Positions 44,013-52,579 of a stretch of DNA of 64,000 nt are shown one piece after another; position 1 is the first letter of the stretch, and each line of letters starts with the position of its first letter. The notes under the pieces are model-generated. The model saw only the letters and a program-made list of their open reading frames with translations. It had not been told where the DNA came from and ran no database searches. The translations under genes and the position numbers were made by a program. Source of the DNA: Kuafuiihalomonas sp050331295 (GTDB taxonomy: Bacteria > Myxococcota > Kuafuiibacteriia > Kuafuiibacteriales > Kuafuiibacteriaceae); contig JBHJGZ010000002.1 of NCBI GenBank assembly GCA_050331295.1, positions 368,495-432,494 on the forward strand. Direction: 5' to 3'.

Positions 44013-44799
44013 GAGGTCGGTGCTGGGCCGGTTGCTCGGCGCGACGTTCATGGTCGGTCTGTCTTCCGGCTGTCGCCTCGATATGCACGACCAGCCGCGC
44101 TACGAGGCGCTGGAGGCGTCGCAGCTGTGGGAAGACGGACGGTCTTCGCGGAGCCCGGTAAAGGGTACCGTGGCACGCGGCCGCTTACGGGTGGAGCAGC
44201 AACCGTACTACACCGGGAAAGACGAGGAGGGGAACGATCTCCAAACCCTGCCCGAAGCTATCGAGGTCACGGAGGCGTTCCTTGTCCGCGGCCAAACCCG
44301 TTACAACGTCTTCTGCTCTCCGTGCCACGGCTACAACGGCTATGCGAACGGCATGATCGTGCAACGTGGCTTTCAGTCGCCGCCGTCTTTCCACGTTTCG
44401 CGCCTCCGAGAGGGTGGGATAGGGCACTTCTACGACGTCATCACCAACGGCTATGGCGCGATGTACGCGTACGGTGCGAGCATTCCACCCGACGACCGCT
44501 GGGCGATCAGCGCTTACATCCGAGTCTTGCAGCTGAGTCAGTTCACGATGGCGAAGGACTTGGCACCCGAAGAACGGTCCAAGGTCGACGAGGGCATCAT
44601 CGAGGACCATTTGACGGATTATGGCGCGGCCGGTCACCTCGCGGTCGAAGCGGAAAAGCTGGGTGTGAGTGGCTATCGCTTTGAGCCGGACAGCCACGGC
44701 GAAGATGGGCACGACGATGATGGCCACGGAACGGGGTCGAGCCACGGTTCTGGCCACGGGGCCGCCGAAGGTCACGGGGAGAACTCCGGACATGAGTGA
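43987..44799 (+). CDS. actE: Alternative complex III subunit ActE, monoheme cytochrome c with His-rich tail
   Basis: 270 residues. The leader LLGATFMVGLSSGC has a lipobox. One heme site lies in YNVFCSPCHGYNGYANGMI, followed by SPPSFHVSRLREGGIGHFYD and the usual DDRWAISAYIRVLQLS end of the cytochrome domain. Residues about 234-270 are unusual: many His mixed with Asp, Gly and Ser (SHGEDGHDDDGHGTGSSHGS), likely a metal-binding or disordered tail. ATG at 43987 overlaps actD; a second ATG lies four codons on. It relays electrons from ActA/ActB toward the oxidase. Confidence 0.9.
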   Translation: MRYPMFIIRRSVLGRLLGATFMVGLSSGCRLDMHDQPRYEALEASQLWEDGRSSRSPVKGTVARGRLRVEQQPYYTGKDEEGNDLQTLPEAIEVTEAFLVRGQTRYNVFCSPCHGYNGYANGMIVQRGFQSPPSFHVSRLREGGIGHFYDVITNGYGAMYAYGASIPPDDRWAISAYIRVLQLSQFTMAKDLAPEERSKVDEGIIEDHLTDYGAAGHLAVEAEKLGVSGYRFEPDSHGEDGHDDDGHGTGSSHGSGHGAAEGHGENSGHE

Positions 44800-45973
44800 C
44801 GGTCGCGAGCTCCCAAGAATCTTCGGCGGCTTCAAGCTGGCGGCAACGGTGGCACTGGTCGTCGGTACCCTGGCCTTGGCGCTCACGGCGAGTCAGAGCA
44901 CCGAGGCGTTCTTTCGCTCGTATCTGTTCGGTTACCTCTTCGTCCTGGGCTTCGGCCTGGGTTCGATGGGCTTGCTCATGCTGCATCATCTCGTCGGGGG
45001 CGCCTGGGGCTTCATCATCCAGCGGATCCTGGAGGCTGGCGTGTCGACGGTTCCGTTTCTCACCGTGCTCTTCATCCCGATCGTTTTCGGCGCGGGAGAC
45101 CTTTATCACTGGATGGACGCGGAGGCGGTGGCGCATGATCACCTGCTGAGTCACAAGGCACCGTACCTAGACTTTTCGTTCTGGGTGGTGCGCGCCGCGG
45201 TCTATTTTGTCATTTGGAACGCCATTGCCTATCAGCTGGTGGCCTGGTCGAAGAAACAAGACCGCACCGGGGACGGCTTCTTGAGCAATAGGATGAGTGC
45301 ACTCAGCGGGCCGGGAATGGTGCTCTACTTCCTGACCATGACCTTCGCCTCTTTCGATTGGGCGATGTCTCTCGAGCCCCACTGGTTTTCCACGATCTAC
45401 GGACTCATCTTCGTCGAGGACCAAGCGCTGACCGCCATGGCTTTCGCCATCATCGTGCTCGCCTATGCCCGCCGAAACGAAGCCGTGGGTGATGCCGCGA
45501 CCGTGGAAAGGATCCACGACTTGGGGAAGATCCAGTTCGCTCTGGTTGCGTTGTGGGCATATCTCAATTTCTCTCAGTTCGTCATCATCTGGTACGCCAA
45601 TCTTCCGGAAGAGAGCGTCTGGTACATCCGGCGTATCCATGGCGGATACGAATTCTTGGCGGTCTTCATCATCTTTGGACAATTCGTGTTGCCCTTCATG
45701 TTGTTGCTGACCCGCTTTACGAAGCGAAGGATGGCGACGCTTTCCAGTATCGCGGCGTTCCTCATCGTCATGCGCCTCATCGATCTTTATTGGTTCGTGA
45801 TGCCGACCGAGCATCATCCTACGCTTCAGCTGACTTGGGGAGACGTCGGGGCGCCATTGGGGCTTTTTGGTGCTTGGTTCCTGGTTTTCGTGAGCATGTT
45901 CGGGCGCCGCACCTTGATTGTCGAACGTGATCCGCGATGGATGGAGAAACTGGCTCATGAGCACGCACACTGA
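44792..45973 (+). CDS. actF: Alternative complex III subunit ActF (NrfD-like membrane protein)
   Basis: 393 residues, about ten membrane helices. Typical stretches are GFGLGSMGLLMLHHLVGGAW, LYFLTMTFASFDWAMSLEPH and NFSQFVIIWYANLPEE (conserved in ActF). It pairs with ActC in the membrane domain of alternative complex III. ATG at 44792 overlaps the actE stop by eight bases, and its 3' end overlaps the next small gene by 17 bases. Confidence 0.92.
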   Translation: MSDGRELPRIFGGFKLAATVALVVGTLALALTASQSTEAFFRSYLFGYLFVLGFGLGSMGLLMLHHLVGGAWGFIIQRILEAGVSTVPFLTVLFIPIVFGAGDLYHWMDAEAVAHDHLLSHKAPYLDFSFWVVRAAVYFVIWNAIAYQLVAWSKKQDRTGDGFLSNRMSALSGPGMVLYFLTMTFASFDWAMSLEPHWFSTIYGLIFVEDQALTAMAFAIIVLAYARRNEAVGDAATVERIHDLGKIQFALVALWAYLNFSQFVIIWYANLPEESVWYIRRIHGGYEFLAVFIIFGQFVLPFMLLLTRFTKRRMATLSSIAAFLIVMRLIDLYWFVMPTEHHPTLQLTWGDVGAPLGLFGAWFLVFVSMFGRRTLIVERDPRWMEKLAHEHAH

Positions 45974-46466
45974 CGACCACGACCGGCCGCAGGCCCGTGG
46001 CACTGGATACGAGCCCCGGGACGCTCAGCCTCTTCCGGTGCTCATCACTGGGATAAGCCTGCTCGTGATGATGGTGGTGGGACTCATCGGCGCGATTTGG
46101 TTCTACGACGTGTTTCGAGACATCGAAACCGGCCGACGTCCGGAACCGTCGCCGGTCTATGACCGACAGATTCCTCCAGGCGCACTGCTACAGGGAGCGC
46201 CTGACCAAGAGCTGCTCGACTACGTGACGTCCCAAGTCGAGTTTCTGCACAGCTACGGTTGGGTGGATACAACGTTGGGTATCGTCCACGTGCCGGTCCA
46301 TCGTGCAATGGAGCGCGTTTTGGAAGAAGGTTTGCCCCGTTGGCGTGAGCCGGAACAGCCAGACTCAGAAGACGCACGAGACGAAGCCGCTTCGGCTTCT
46401 GCCTCCCCAACGGCCGGTACGGATTCCGCAGAGCGGCCGACTGGAGAACCGGCGTCCGAGCCGTGA
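45957..46466 (+). CDS. Single-span membrane protein of the ACIII-oxidase operon
   Basis: 169 residues. A hydrophilic His/Asp-rich N-terminus (STHTDDHDRPQARG), one membrane helix (VLITGISLLVMMVVGLIGAI) and a periplasmic part with QVEFLHSYGWVDTTLGIVHV followed by HRAMERVLEEGLPRW. I recall this last motif in small proteins that accompany such operons; it is not a known enzyme domain. An acidic, Ala/Ser/Pro-rich tail follows. The gene overlaps both actF and the SCO gene, so it is an integral part of the operon. The role is unknown; an assembly or bridging subunit is a guess. Confidence 0.75.
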   Translation: MSTHTDDHDRPQARGTGYEPRDAQPLPVLITGISLLVMMVVGLIGAIWFYDVFRDIETGRRPEPSPVYDRQIPPGALLQGAPDQELLDYVTSQVEFLHSYGWVDTTLGIVHVPVHRAMERVLEEGLPRWREPEQPDSEDARDEAASASASPTAGTDSAERPTGEPASEP

Positions 46467-47440
46467 AGATGCTTCATCCAACCCTCGGACCAGGGCAGAA
46501 GATCGTGCAAGTCCCGGAGTATCGGGTCACTCTAGAGCGCGTGCGATCTCACCACCGATGGGGTCCGACGAGCCTCCGTCTTTTTTCCTTTCTGGGGCTT
46601 TCGATGTCATTGGGGGTGAGTCCCGCGATGGCCCAGGTGGGTCCTCAGGGACCCATAAACCTCACACAAGGCACGGACGAGCTTAGGGAGAAGGTGAGGA
46701 TCGAGCAGAAGCTCGACGCGCAGCTGCCGGCCGACCTCCCATTCACCGACTCGACTGGCCAGAGCGTCGTGTTAGGCGATTACTTCGGAGAGCGACCGCT
46801 CGTCTTCGCTCTGGTCTACTACGAGTGTTCGATGTTGTGCACGATGGTTCTCAACGGCGCGTTGCGCGCCGTGAACGTCATAGATGAGCTGGACATCGGC
46901 AAAGACTACGATGTCCTGGTAGTCAGTATCGATCATCGTGAACCTCACCAGTTGGCGGCGGCCAAGAGGCACGAGTATGCCAAACGGTATCCTCGTCCGG
47001 GCTCGAAAGAAGGTTGGCACTTCCTGGTGGGGACCGAGCCGAGAGTGCGCCGATTGGCTGACACGGTCGGGTTTCGCTACTTCTATGATGAGGAGACCGA
47101 CCAGTACGCGCACGCGAGTGCCCTCATGGTCCTCACTCCGGATGGTCGGATATCCAAGTACTTCTACGGTATCGACTACGATCCGAGAAGTCTTCGTCTG
47201 GCTATTGTGGAGGCTTCGGTGGGCAGTGTGGGGTCCTTGGTTTCTTTGGCGGATGCCGTGACGCTCTATTGCTTTCAATATGACCCGGCGACGGGCAAGT
47301 ATAGCCTTGCCATCATGCGGGTGCTTCAAATGCTCGCGGTTTTGACGATGGGTTCGATGCTGACCTTCATGGTGCTGTCATCGTTTCGAGACCGACGAAA
47401 GCGGGTGACGCGTCGCGACCAGCCCGAGGCGGTGACCTGA
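46463..47440 (+). CDS. SCO1/SenC-family copper-dependent assembly protein
   Basis: 325 residues. A leader (RLFSFLGLSMSLGVSPAMA) precedes a thioredoxin fold with YYECSMLCTMVLNGALRAVN, the CxxxC copper/redox site, and QYAHASALMVLTPDGRI with the conserved His. The C-terminus has YCFQYDPATGKYSLAIMRVL and a membrane helix (MLAVLTMGSMLTFMVLSSF), a form common in ACIII-linked operons. SCO proteins deliver copper to, or reduce, the CuA site of oxidase subunit II. Here that subunit is not encoded nearby. GTG at 46463 overlaps the previous stop. Confidence 0.88.
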   Translation: MKMLHPTLGPGQKIVQVPEYRVTLERVRSHHRWGPTSLRLFSFLGLSMSLGVSPAMAQVGPQGPINLTQGTDELREKVRIEQKLDAQLPADLPFTDSTGQSVVLGDYFGERPLVFALVYYECSMLCTMVLNGALRAVNVIDELDIGKDYDVLVVSIDHREPHQLAAAKRHEYAKRYPRPGSKEGWHFLVGTEPRVRRLADTVGFRYFYDEETDQYAHASALMVLTPDGRISKYFYGIDYDPRSLRLAIVEASVGSVGSLVSLADAVTLYCFQYDPATGKYSLAIMRVLQMLAVLTMGSMLTFMVLSSFRDRRKRVTRRDQPEAVT

Positions 47441-47441
47441 C

Positions 47442-47753
47442 GTGTTTGGTTCGATCCCCCCCGCCGACCAGCTTTTCGGCTGGTTCATGATCTCGAGCGG
47501 ACTCGGCTTTCTCCTCAGCTGGCTTTCCGCACGCCGAGTGGCGCTCTCGCGAGACGCGTCGTCGACAAAGCTCTCGCCCGGACGCGTGCTTGCGGCGCTT
47601 CCCATACTCTTTTTCGTCGCGGCTACCGCCCTCTGGCTCTCCGGCCTTCACTCGATGCCCAGCCGAGGTGTGGCCGAGGCCCGGTCGGAAGACGGCACCG
47701 ACGCGGTTCCGGAATCCGACGTCGCCAAACCGATTCAGGAGACTCATCCATGA
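47442..47753 (+). CDS. 103-residue two-helix membrane protein in the position of oxidase subunit II
   Basis: GTG start two bases after the SCO stop; the end overlaps coxA by four bases (ATGA). Two hydrophobic segments are visible: QLFGWFMISSGLGFLLSWLS and RVLAALPILFFVAATALWLS, then a short polar tail. A hairpin of two helices is the membrane part of subunit II, but there is no cupredoxin domain, no CxxxC, and no room for one. I therefore cannot call it CoxB. It may be a small structural or assembly subunit. No family is recognised. Confidence 0.75.
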   Translation: MFGSIPPADQLFGWFMISSGLGFLLSWLSARRVALSRDASSTKLSPGRVLAALPILFFVAATALWLSGLHSMPSRGVAEARSEDGTDAVPESDVAKPIQETHP

Positions 47754-49444
47754 CCGCCATTGCAGACCATGACTTGCGCGTGCCCTCCGTCGGCGATTCG
47801 GACGCCCAGCAAGTCAACTATTTGAATGTCAGCAGCGGACTCAAGTCCTGGCTGCTCACCGTCGACCACAAGCGAATTGCCATTCTCTATCTGATTGGCG
47901 TGACGTTCTTTTTCGCTCTCGGGGGAGTCTTCGCGGTCTTGATGCGCTTGGAGCTCTCGACGCCGGGTCCATGGTTCGTGGAGTCGGACACCTACAATCG
48001 CCTGTTCTCCATGCATGGCATCATCATGGTGTTCTTCTTCTTGGTGCCGTCCATCCCGGGAACGTTCGGCAACTTTCTGCTTCCGATCATGATCGGCGCA
48101 AAGGACATGGCCTTCCCGAAGGTCAACCTCCTCAGCTGGTACATCTACATGCTCGGGGGACTCTTTACGGTGGCTTCCGTGGCGTTGGGGGGTGTGGACA
48201 CCGGCTGGACGTTTTACACACCGTACTCTTCGACGTTCGCCAACTCGAACGTGATGCTGGCTGCGCTGGGGGTGTTCATATCCGGGTTCGCGTCGATTCT
48301 GACCGGGTTGAACTTCATGGTGACCGTTCACAAAATGCGGGCACCGGGCATGACGTGGTTTCGGATGCCACTCTTCGTGTGGGCCCATTACGCCACCGCG
48401 ATCATCATGCTCCTCGGCACGCCGGTAGTGGCGATTACGATTCTCCTCGTGGCCCTGGAACGAGGCTTCGGGATTCCGATCTTCGACCCCAACAAAGGGG
48501 GCGACCCGGTGCTCTTCCAGCACCTCTTTTGGTTTTATAGCCACCCGGCCGTCTACATCATGCTGTTGCCCGGCATGGGCATCATGAGCGAGGTGATTTC
48601 CTGCTTCAGCCGAAAGCCTATCTACGGCTACCCATTCATCGCGTTCTCATCGATGGCCATCGCCATTGTCGGCTTCCTCGTTTGGGGCCACCACATGTTC
48701 ACGAGCAGTCAATCGGTGTACGCCGGTGTGGCCTTCTCCATGCTGACGATGCTCGTGGCGGTGCCTTCCGCGATCAAGGTCTTCAACTGGGTGGCAACCA
48801 TGTTCCGCGGATCGGTGGAGTTCACGGCTCCAATGGTTTACGCCATCGGTTACATCGGCCTTTTCATGGTGGGGGGACTGACGGGCATCTTCCTCGGTAC
48901 GCTGGGACTCGACCTTCACGTGCACGACACCTACTTCGTCGTGGCGCACTTTCACTTCGTGATGGTCGGAGCCACGCTGATGGCGTTCCTAGCGGGGATG
49001 CATTTCTGGTGGCCCAAGATCACCGGCCGAATGTATCCGCAACGCATCGCTCGCTTCGCGGCCGGGCTCATCTTCGTCGGCTTCTTCCTGGCGTTCATGC
49101 CGCAGTTCGTTCTCGGTTACGTCGGAATGCCTCGTCGCTATCACATCTACCCCGAAGAGTTTCAGTTCCTCCACGTACTCAGTACGGCCGGGGCTTCCAT
49201 CCTCGGCGCGGGCTACATCATCCCAATGTTCTACTTCGTGTGGTCATTGAAGTTCTCACCGCAGGCGGTGGACAATCCGTGGGGTGCGGCTGGCTTCGAA
49301 TGGGAGATTCAGAGCCCGCCGACCCAGTTCAATTTCGAGGAGACGCCGGTGATGGATCACGCACCCTACAACTACGAAAGCGAGCTTCCACCTCCGCATC
49401 AGCGACAGGGCATCGAAGCCTTTGGAGAGGTGCGCGGTGGTTAG
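47750..49444 (+). CDS. coxA: Cytochrome c oxidase subunit I, A2-type
   Basis: 564 residues and twelve membrane helices. Heme and CuB ligands are present: RLFSMHGIIMVFF, FQHLFWFYSHPAVYIMLLP (CuB His with cross-linked Tyr), VWGHHMFTSS and DTYFVVAHFHFVMVG. The A1 D-channel Glu is replaced by the YS of FYSHPAV, the mark of A2-type heme-copper oxidases such as the Rhodothermus caa3 enzyme. It reduces O2 and pumps protons. Translationally coupled to the small gene before it and overlapping coxC by eight bases. Confidence 0.95.
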   Translation: MTAIADHDLRVPSVGDSDAQQVNYLNVSSGLKSWLLTVDHKRIAILYLIGVTFFFALGGVFAVLMRLELSTPGPWFVESDTYNRLFSMHGIIMVFFFLVPSIPGTFGNFLLPIMIGAKDMAFPKVNLLSWYIYMLGGLFTVASVALGGVDTGWTFYTPYSSTFANSNVMLAALGVFISGFASILTGLNFMVTVHKMRAPGMTWFRMPLFVWAHYATAIIMLLGTPVVAITILLVALERGFGIPIFDPNKGGDPVLFQHLFWFYSHPAVYIMLLPGMGIMSEVISCFSRKPIYGYPFIAFSSMAIAIVGFLVWGHHMFTSSQSVYAGVAFSMLTMLVAVPSAIKVFNWVATMFRGSVEFTAPMVYAIGYIGLFMVGGLTGIFLGTLGLDLHVHDTYFVVAHFHFVMVGATLMAFLAGMHFWWPKITGRMYPQRIARFAAGLIFVGFFLAFMPQFVLGYVGMPRRYHIYPEEFQFLHVLSTAGASILGAGYIIPMFYFVWSLKFSPQAVDNPWGAAGFEWEIQSPPTQFNFEETPVMDHAPYNYESELPPPHQRQGIEAFGEVRGG

Positions 49445-50156
49445 CCAAGCGACACCGGCTCAGGTGGGCCATGGTGAAGAACATCATCAGCACCTTCATC
49501 ATCCGCAGCTCGCCCATCATTTTGAAGACCTGAGACAGCAACGAGACACCCTCACTTTGGGGATGTGGGCGTTCCTGGTGCAGGAGATCATGTTTTTCGG
49601 TGGGCTGATCTTCGCGTTCATGTACTACCGCGGTCAGCACACCGAGGCCTTCAATACTGCCGCCAATCATCTGCCGATACAGTGGGGGCTCACCAATACC
49701 ATCGTGCTCATCGGCTCCAGCCTCACCATGGCGATGGCGGTAAGGGCCGCTCAGCAGGGCAAGAAAGGCGGCATCCTTGCGTGGTTGTCCGCGACCGCGG
49801 TGCTCGGATTCACGTTCCTCGGCATCAAGGCAGTGGAGTACAGCGAAAAGTTTAGTCACGGGATCATTCCGGGTCGCTATTTCCTCCGAGGTGGAGCCCA
49901 CGGCGACTACTCGGACCTGAATCCGATCACGGATTTGGCGCATCAGTTCTATAGCTTCTATTTCGCAATGACCGGCATGCATGCGCTGCACATGGTGATT
50001 GGGGCGGGGCTGATGGTGTGGGTCTTCATCGAGGTCCTTCAAAATAAAGTCACGCGTGAGAAACATGCCATCGTAGAGAATTTTGGTCTTTACTGGCACT
50101 TTGTCGATATAGTTTGGATCTTCTTATTTCCGATTCTCTACCTTTTGGGGCGCTGA
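49437..50156 (+). CDS. coxC: Cytochrome c oxidase subunit III
   Basis: 239 residues. A His-rich N-terminal stretch (HGEEHHQHLHHPQLAHH) precedes the subunit III helices: TLGMWAFLVQEIMFFGGLIF, NTIVLIGSSLTMAMAVRAAQ, FYSFYFAMTGMHALHMVIG and ENFGLYWHFVDIVWIFLFPI. GTG at 49437 is chosen because GAGAGG lies just upstream; TTG at 49422 is in frame but less likely. It stabilises subunit I. The His-rich leader is unusual and may bind metal. coxD follows after three bases. Confidence 0.92.
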   Translation: MVSQATPAQVGHGEEHHQHLHHPQLAHHFEDLRQQRDTLTLGMWAFLVQEIMFFGGLIFAFMYYRGQHTEAFNTAANHLPIQWGLTNTIVLIGSSLTMAMAVRAAQQGKKGGILAWLSATAVLGFTFLGIKAVEYSEKFSHGIIPGRYFLRGGAHGDYSDLNPITDLAHQFYSFYFAMTGMHALHMVIGAGLMVWVFIEVLQNKVTREKHAIVENFGLYWHFVDIVWIFLFPILYLLGR

Positions 50157-50159
50157 GCG

Positions 50160-50579
50160 ATGGCACACGAGAAGGTCCACCCGGACTATTCATCCGAATC
50201 GGTATTTCACGTCAGCCCCGTTCCCTTGAACCTAGCGATATTCGCCGCCTTGATGATGTTCACCGCTCTGACGGTGTGGGCAGCGTTTCAAGACTTCGGG
50301 GCCTGGGACACACCGATCGCGTTCATGATCGCCATCATCAAAGCGACCCTGGTGATCATGTTCTTCATGCACGTGAAATACAGCAGCAAGATCGTCATGT
50401 TGTCTGCCGCATCGGGATTCATCTTTCTGCTGCTGATGATCACCTTTCCGGTCGCCGACCGGTCGACTCGGGTCCCTGTGGAGCCGTGGCCCCGGTCGGT
50501 GGACACCTCACCCCCGTTCGAAGCACCCCCTCCGCCGGTGGAGGACCAGGAGCGCGAAGCCGTTCCAGGTGGCGTTTGA
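50160..50579 (+). CDS. coxD: Cytochrome c oxidase subunit IV
   Basis: 139 residues with three membrane helices in the bacterial COX4 arrangement: NLAIFAALMMFTALTVWAAF, FMIAIIKATLVIMFFMHVKY and VMLSAASGFIFLLLMITFPV. The conserved FMHVKYSSK loop is present. The Pro/Glu-rich tail is variable. It ends the operon; the convergent hydrolase gene starts 41 bases further on. No heme A synthase or heme O synthase gene follows. Confidence 0.88.
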   Translation: MAHEKVHPDYSSESVFHVSPVPLNLAIFAALMMFTALTVWAAFQDFGAWDTPIAFMIAIIKATLVIMFFMHVKYSSKIVMLSAASGFIFLLLMITFPVADRSTRVPVEPWPRSVDTSPPFEAPPPPVEDQEREAVPGGV

Positions 50580-50620
50580 CCGTACGACATCCGACGCTGC
50601 CATCCCTGGTTCGAATGCCC

Positions 50621-51355
50621 TCACGAATCCCCGGTCGCGGCCATCAGCCGCGCGAGCCATCCTGGCTGTTCCGTGACGACGTCATGGTGGCAGTCGGGCG
50701 CCACCTCCGTCGGACCGAGCTGCCCGAGAAGCTCACGAAACTTGGGGTCGTGCTGTCCGGCGACACCGGTCAGTCGTCCGCGCCGCGCAGATGCTCGAGC
50801 GAAGGGGCGGACCGAGGGCATCCGGCCCAAGCTCAAACCCGCGAGCGCTTCGGCCAGAGAGTCGGCATCGTGTTCGGGCCTCGAGATCGGGCCGCGGCCG
50901 CCGAAGAGCGGAAGCCGATCCCATTCCGAGAAGAATGCGGCCACCCCCTTTGCCCTCAAGTCCCGGGCTCGAAGGTCGTCTTGCGCCGCGCGTTCGCGTC
51001 GAGCGTGTGCGGACTCCAAGCCTGGATGCACGCCTATCAAGATGGCGCCTTCGAAGAGGGACGGTTCCTCGGACCAGGCAACGAGCCCAAGCCGTCCTCC
51101 CAACGAATAGCCCAAGAGCCAGCGGGGACCATCGATGCCACGGACGGCACACCGTATCTGGGATACGACGGTCGAGAACGCTCCGACCGGGCCGACCTTC
51201 GGCCACGCCGTGTAGCGATGACCCGGTAGATCCGGAGCCCACAACCGGTGAGCGACCAGGTGATCGGCGAGTGGTCGAAAGCGGTCGGCATCGCCGCCGA
51301 AGCCATGAAGGGCCACCCACATTCGCCCGGAGGCGCCGAATGTCTTCGTGAACAT
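50621..51355 (-). CDS. Alpha/beta hydrolase (MenH-like)
   Basis: 244 residues with the alpha/beta hydrolase fold. WVALHGFGGDADRFRPLADH is the oxyanion region, LLGYSLGGRLGLVAW holds the nucleophile Ser, and TEVAPDCHHDVVTEQPGWL contains the likely catalytic His near the end. The short form and GYSLGGR resemble MenH of menaquinone synthesis, but many unrelated esterases look the same and no men genes are adjacent. No strong ribosome site precedes ATG at 51355. It is divergent from the next methyltransferase. Confidence 0.7.
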   Translation of the reverse strand: MFTKTFGASGRMWVALHGFGGDADRFRPLADHLVAHRLWAPDLPGHRYTAWPKVGPVGAFSTVVSQIRCAVRGIDGPRWLLGYSLGGRLGLVAWSEEPSLFEGAILIGVHPGLESAHARRERAAQDDLRARDLRAKGVAAFFSEWDRLPLFGGRGPISRPEHDADSLAEALAGLSLGRMPSVRPFARASARRGRLTGVAGQHDPKFRELLGQLGPTEVAPDCHHDVVTEQPGWLARLMAATGDS

Positions 51356-51440
51356 GACGGACTCGAATGGATGATCTCGGTTGGCGGAGTGGGACGCAAA
51401 CGGTCAAACTCCGAGCGTGACCATCTCGGCCGAGCTTGGG

Positions 51441-52472
51441 ATGCCCATGGGACTTCGTGGTGAGGCCCTCAAGGCGAGCTATCGATTTGCACATGCCGGA
51501 CTTCTCGTTGGGTTCGGGTTGACGCTTCGCACCTTGATGCAGGCCTTCTCCCCGGAGGTCTTGCGGCCGCCGGATCCGAAGGCGATTCGAGCTTTGGCCG
51601 AGCGTTTTCGAAAACTCCTGGACCGCGATATCGAGAATGTAGAGCGAAGCCTTTATCCACGGGAGCTTCTCTTTCAGTTTCCGTACGCGACCTATGCACG
51701 CCGGCTGCCGCAGAGCCTGATGGACGTGCCCCGCATCGCCAAACGGCGTCGACGGAAGATGTACGCCGACCTCCCCCCGAACGTACCGCTCGATCGGTAT
51801 CCTCGATATTATCGGCGCAACTTCCATTGGCAGACCGACGGATGGCTGAGCCAGCATTCGGCCAAACTCTACGATCTCGAGGTTGAGCTTCTTTTCGGCG
51901 GCACAGCCGACATCATGAGGCGGATGGCGATTCCGCCGTTGGTCAATGCATTGGCATCCGAAAAGGACCCAGAAATTCTGGATGTGGGCTGCGGGACGGG
52001 ACGTTTCATGCTGCAGCTCTCGAAAGCGCTGCCTCGAGCTCGCCTGACCGGGTTGGATCTTTCGTCGTTTTACTTGAAAGAAGCAGCACGGAACCTCGAG
52101 TCGGTCACGGATGTGTCGTGGGTGTGCGGCAACGCTGAATCCATGGCTTGGAAAAACGAGAGCTTCGATGCAGCGTCGTCGGTGTTCCTGTTTCACGAGC
52201 TCCCCCGCCGAGCTCGACGCAACGTGGCGCAGGAGGTTCTGCGGTGTTTGCGGCCAGGCGGTCGATTTGTGGTGTGTGATTCTGCGCAGCTCGCCGACAG
52301 CGAAGCCATACGGCCGGCCCTGGAGGGATTTCCGCAGGCCTATCACGAACCGTTTTACCGCGACTACATCCAGGATCCGCTGGAGGCGCTTCTGGAGGAG
52401 GTGGGATTCCGGGTGGAGAGTAGCGAAGCGTTCGCGGTTTCCAAGGTCGTGTCGGCCCGGAAACTCGCCTGA
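51441..52472 (+). CDS. Class I SAM-dependent methyltransferase
   Basis: About 343 residues. The N-terminal 160 residues are a helical extension, and the methyltransferase core starts at DPEILDVGCGTGRFMLQLSK (motif I), LTGLDLSSFYLKEAARNL and NAESMAWKNESFDAASSVFL. RCLRPGGRFVVCDSAQ and DPLEALLEEVGFRVE close the fold, as in UbiE/COQ5-type enzymes. The substrate is unknown; quinone or lipid methylation is a guess. In-frame ATGs at 51441 and 51447 are near-equivalent; 51381 is possible. Confidence 0.78.
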   Translation: MPMGLRGEALKASYRFAHAGLLVGFGLTLRTLMQAFSPEVLRPPDPKAIRALAERFRKLLDRDIENVERSLYPRELLFQFPYATYARRLPQSLMDVPRIAKRRRRKMYADLPPNVPLDRYPRYYRRNFHWQTDGWLSQHSAKLYDLEVELLFGGTADIMRRMAIPPLVNALASEKDPEILDVGCGTGRFMLQLSKALPRARLTGLDLSSFYLKEAARNLESVTDVSWVCGNAESMAWKNESFDAASSVFLFHELPRRARRNVAQEVLRCLRPGGRFVVCDSAQLADSEAIRPALEGFPQAYHEPFYRDYIQDPLEALLEEVGFRVESSEAFAVSKVVSARKLA

Positions 52473-52579
52473 GGTCTAGTTGTGGGCCGCGCGTTCCTCG
52501 GGGGGGCTCCGTTCGAAGAGCAGGGGTCGAGGGCGGCAATCGAGTTGAGGCTGCGGGCTGCACGTGCCATGGCCTGCGC

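Noticed and set aside
48530..48560. Loss of the D-channel glutamate in subunit I
   Set aside because: The YS of FYSHPAV replaces it, which is normal for A2-type heme-copper oxidases.
50581..50640. GGTTCGAAT-like string as a tRNA T-arm
   Set aside because: No matching acceptor stem, anticodon arm or CCA end is seen around it; nowhere in the window did I find a convincing tRNA.
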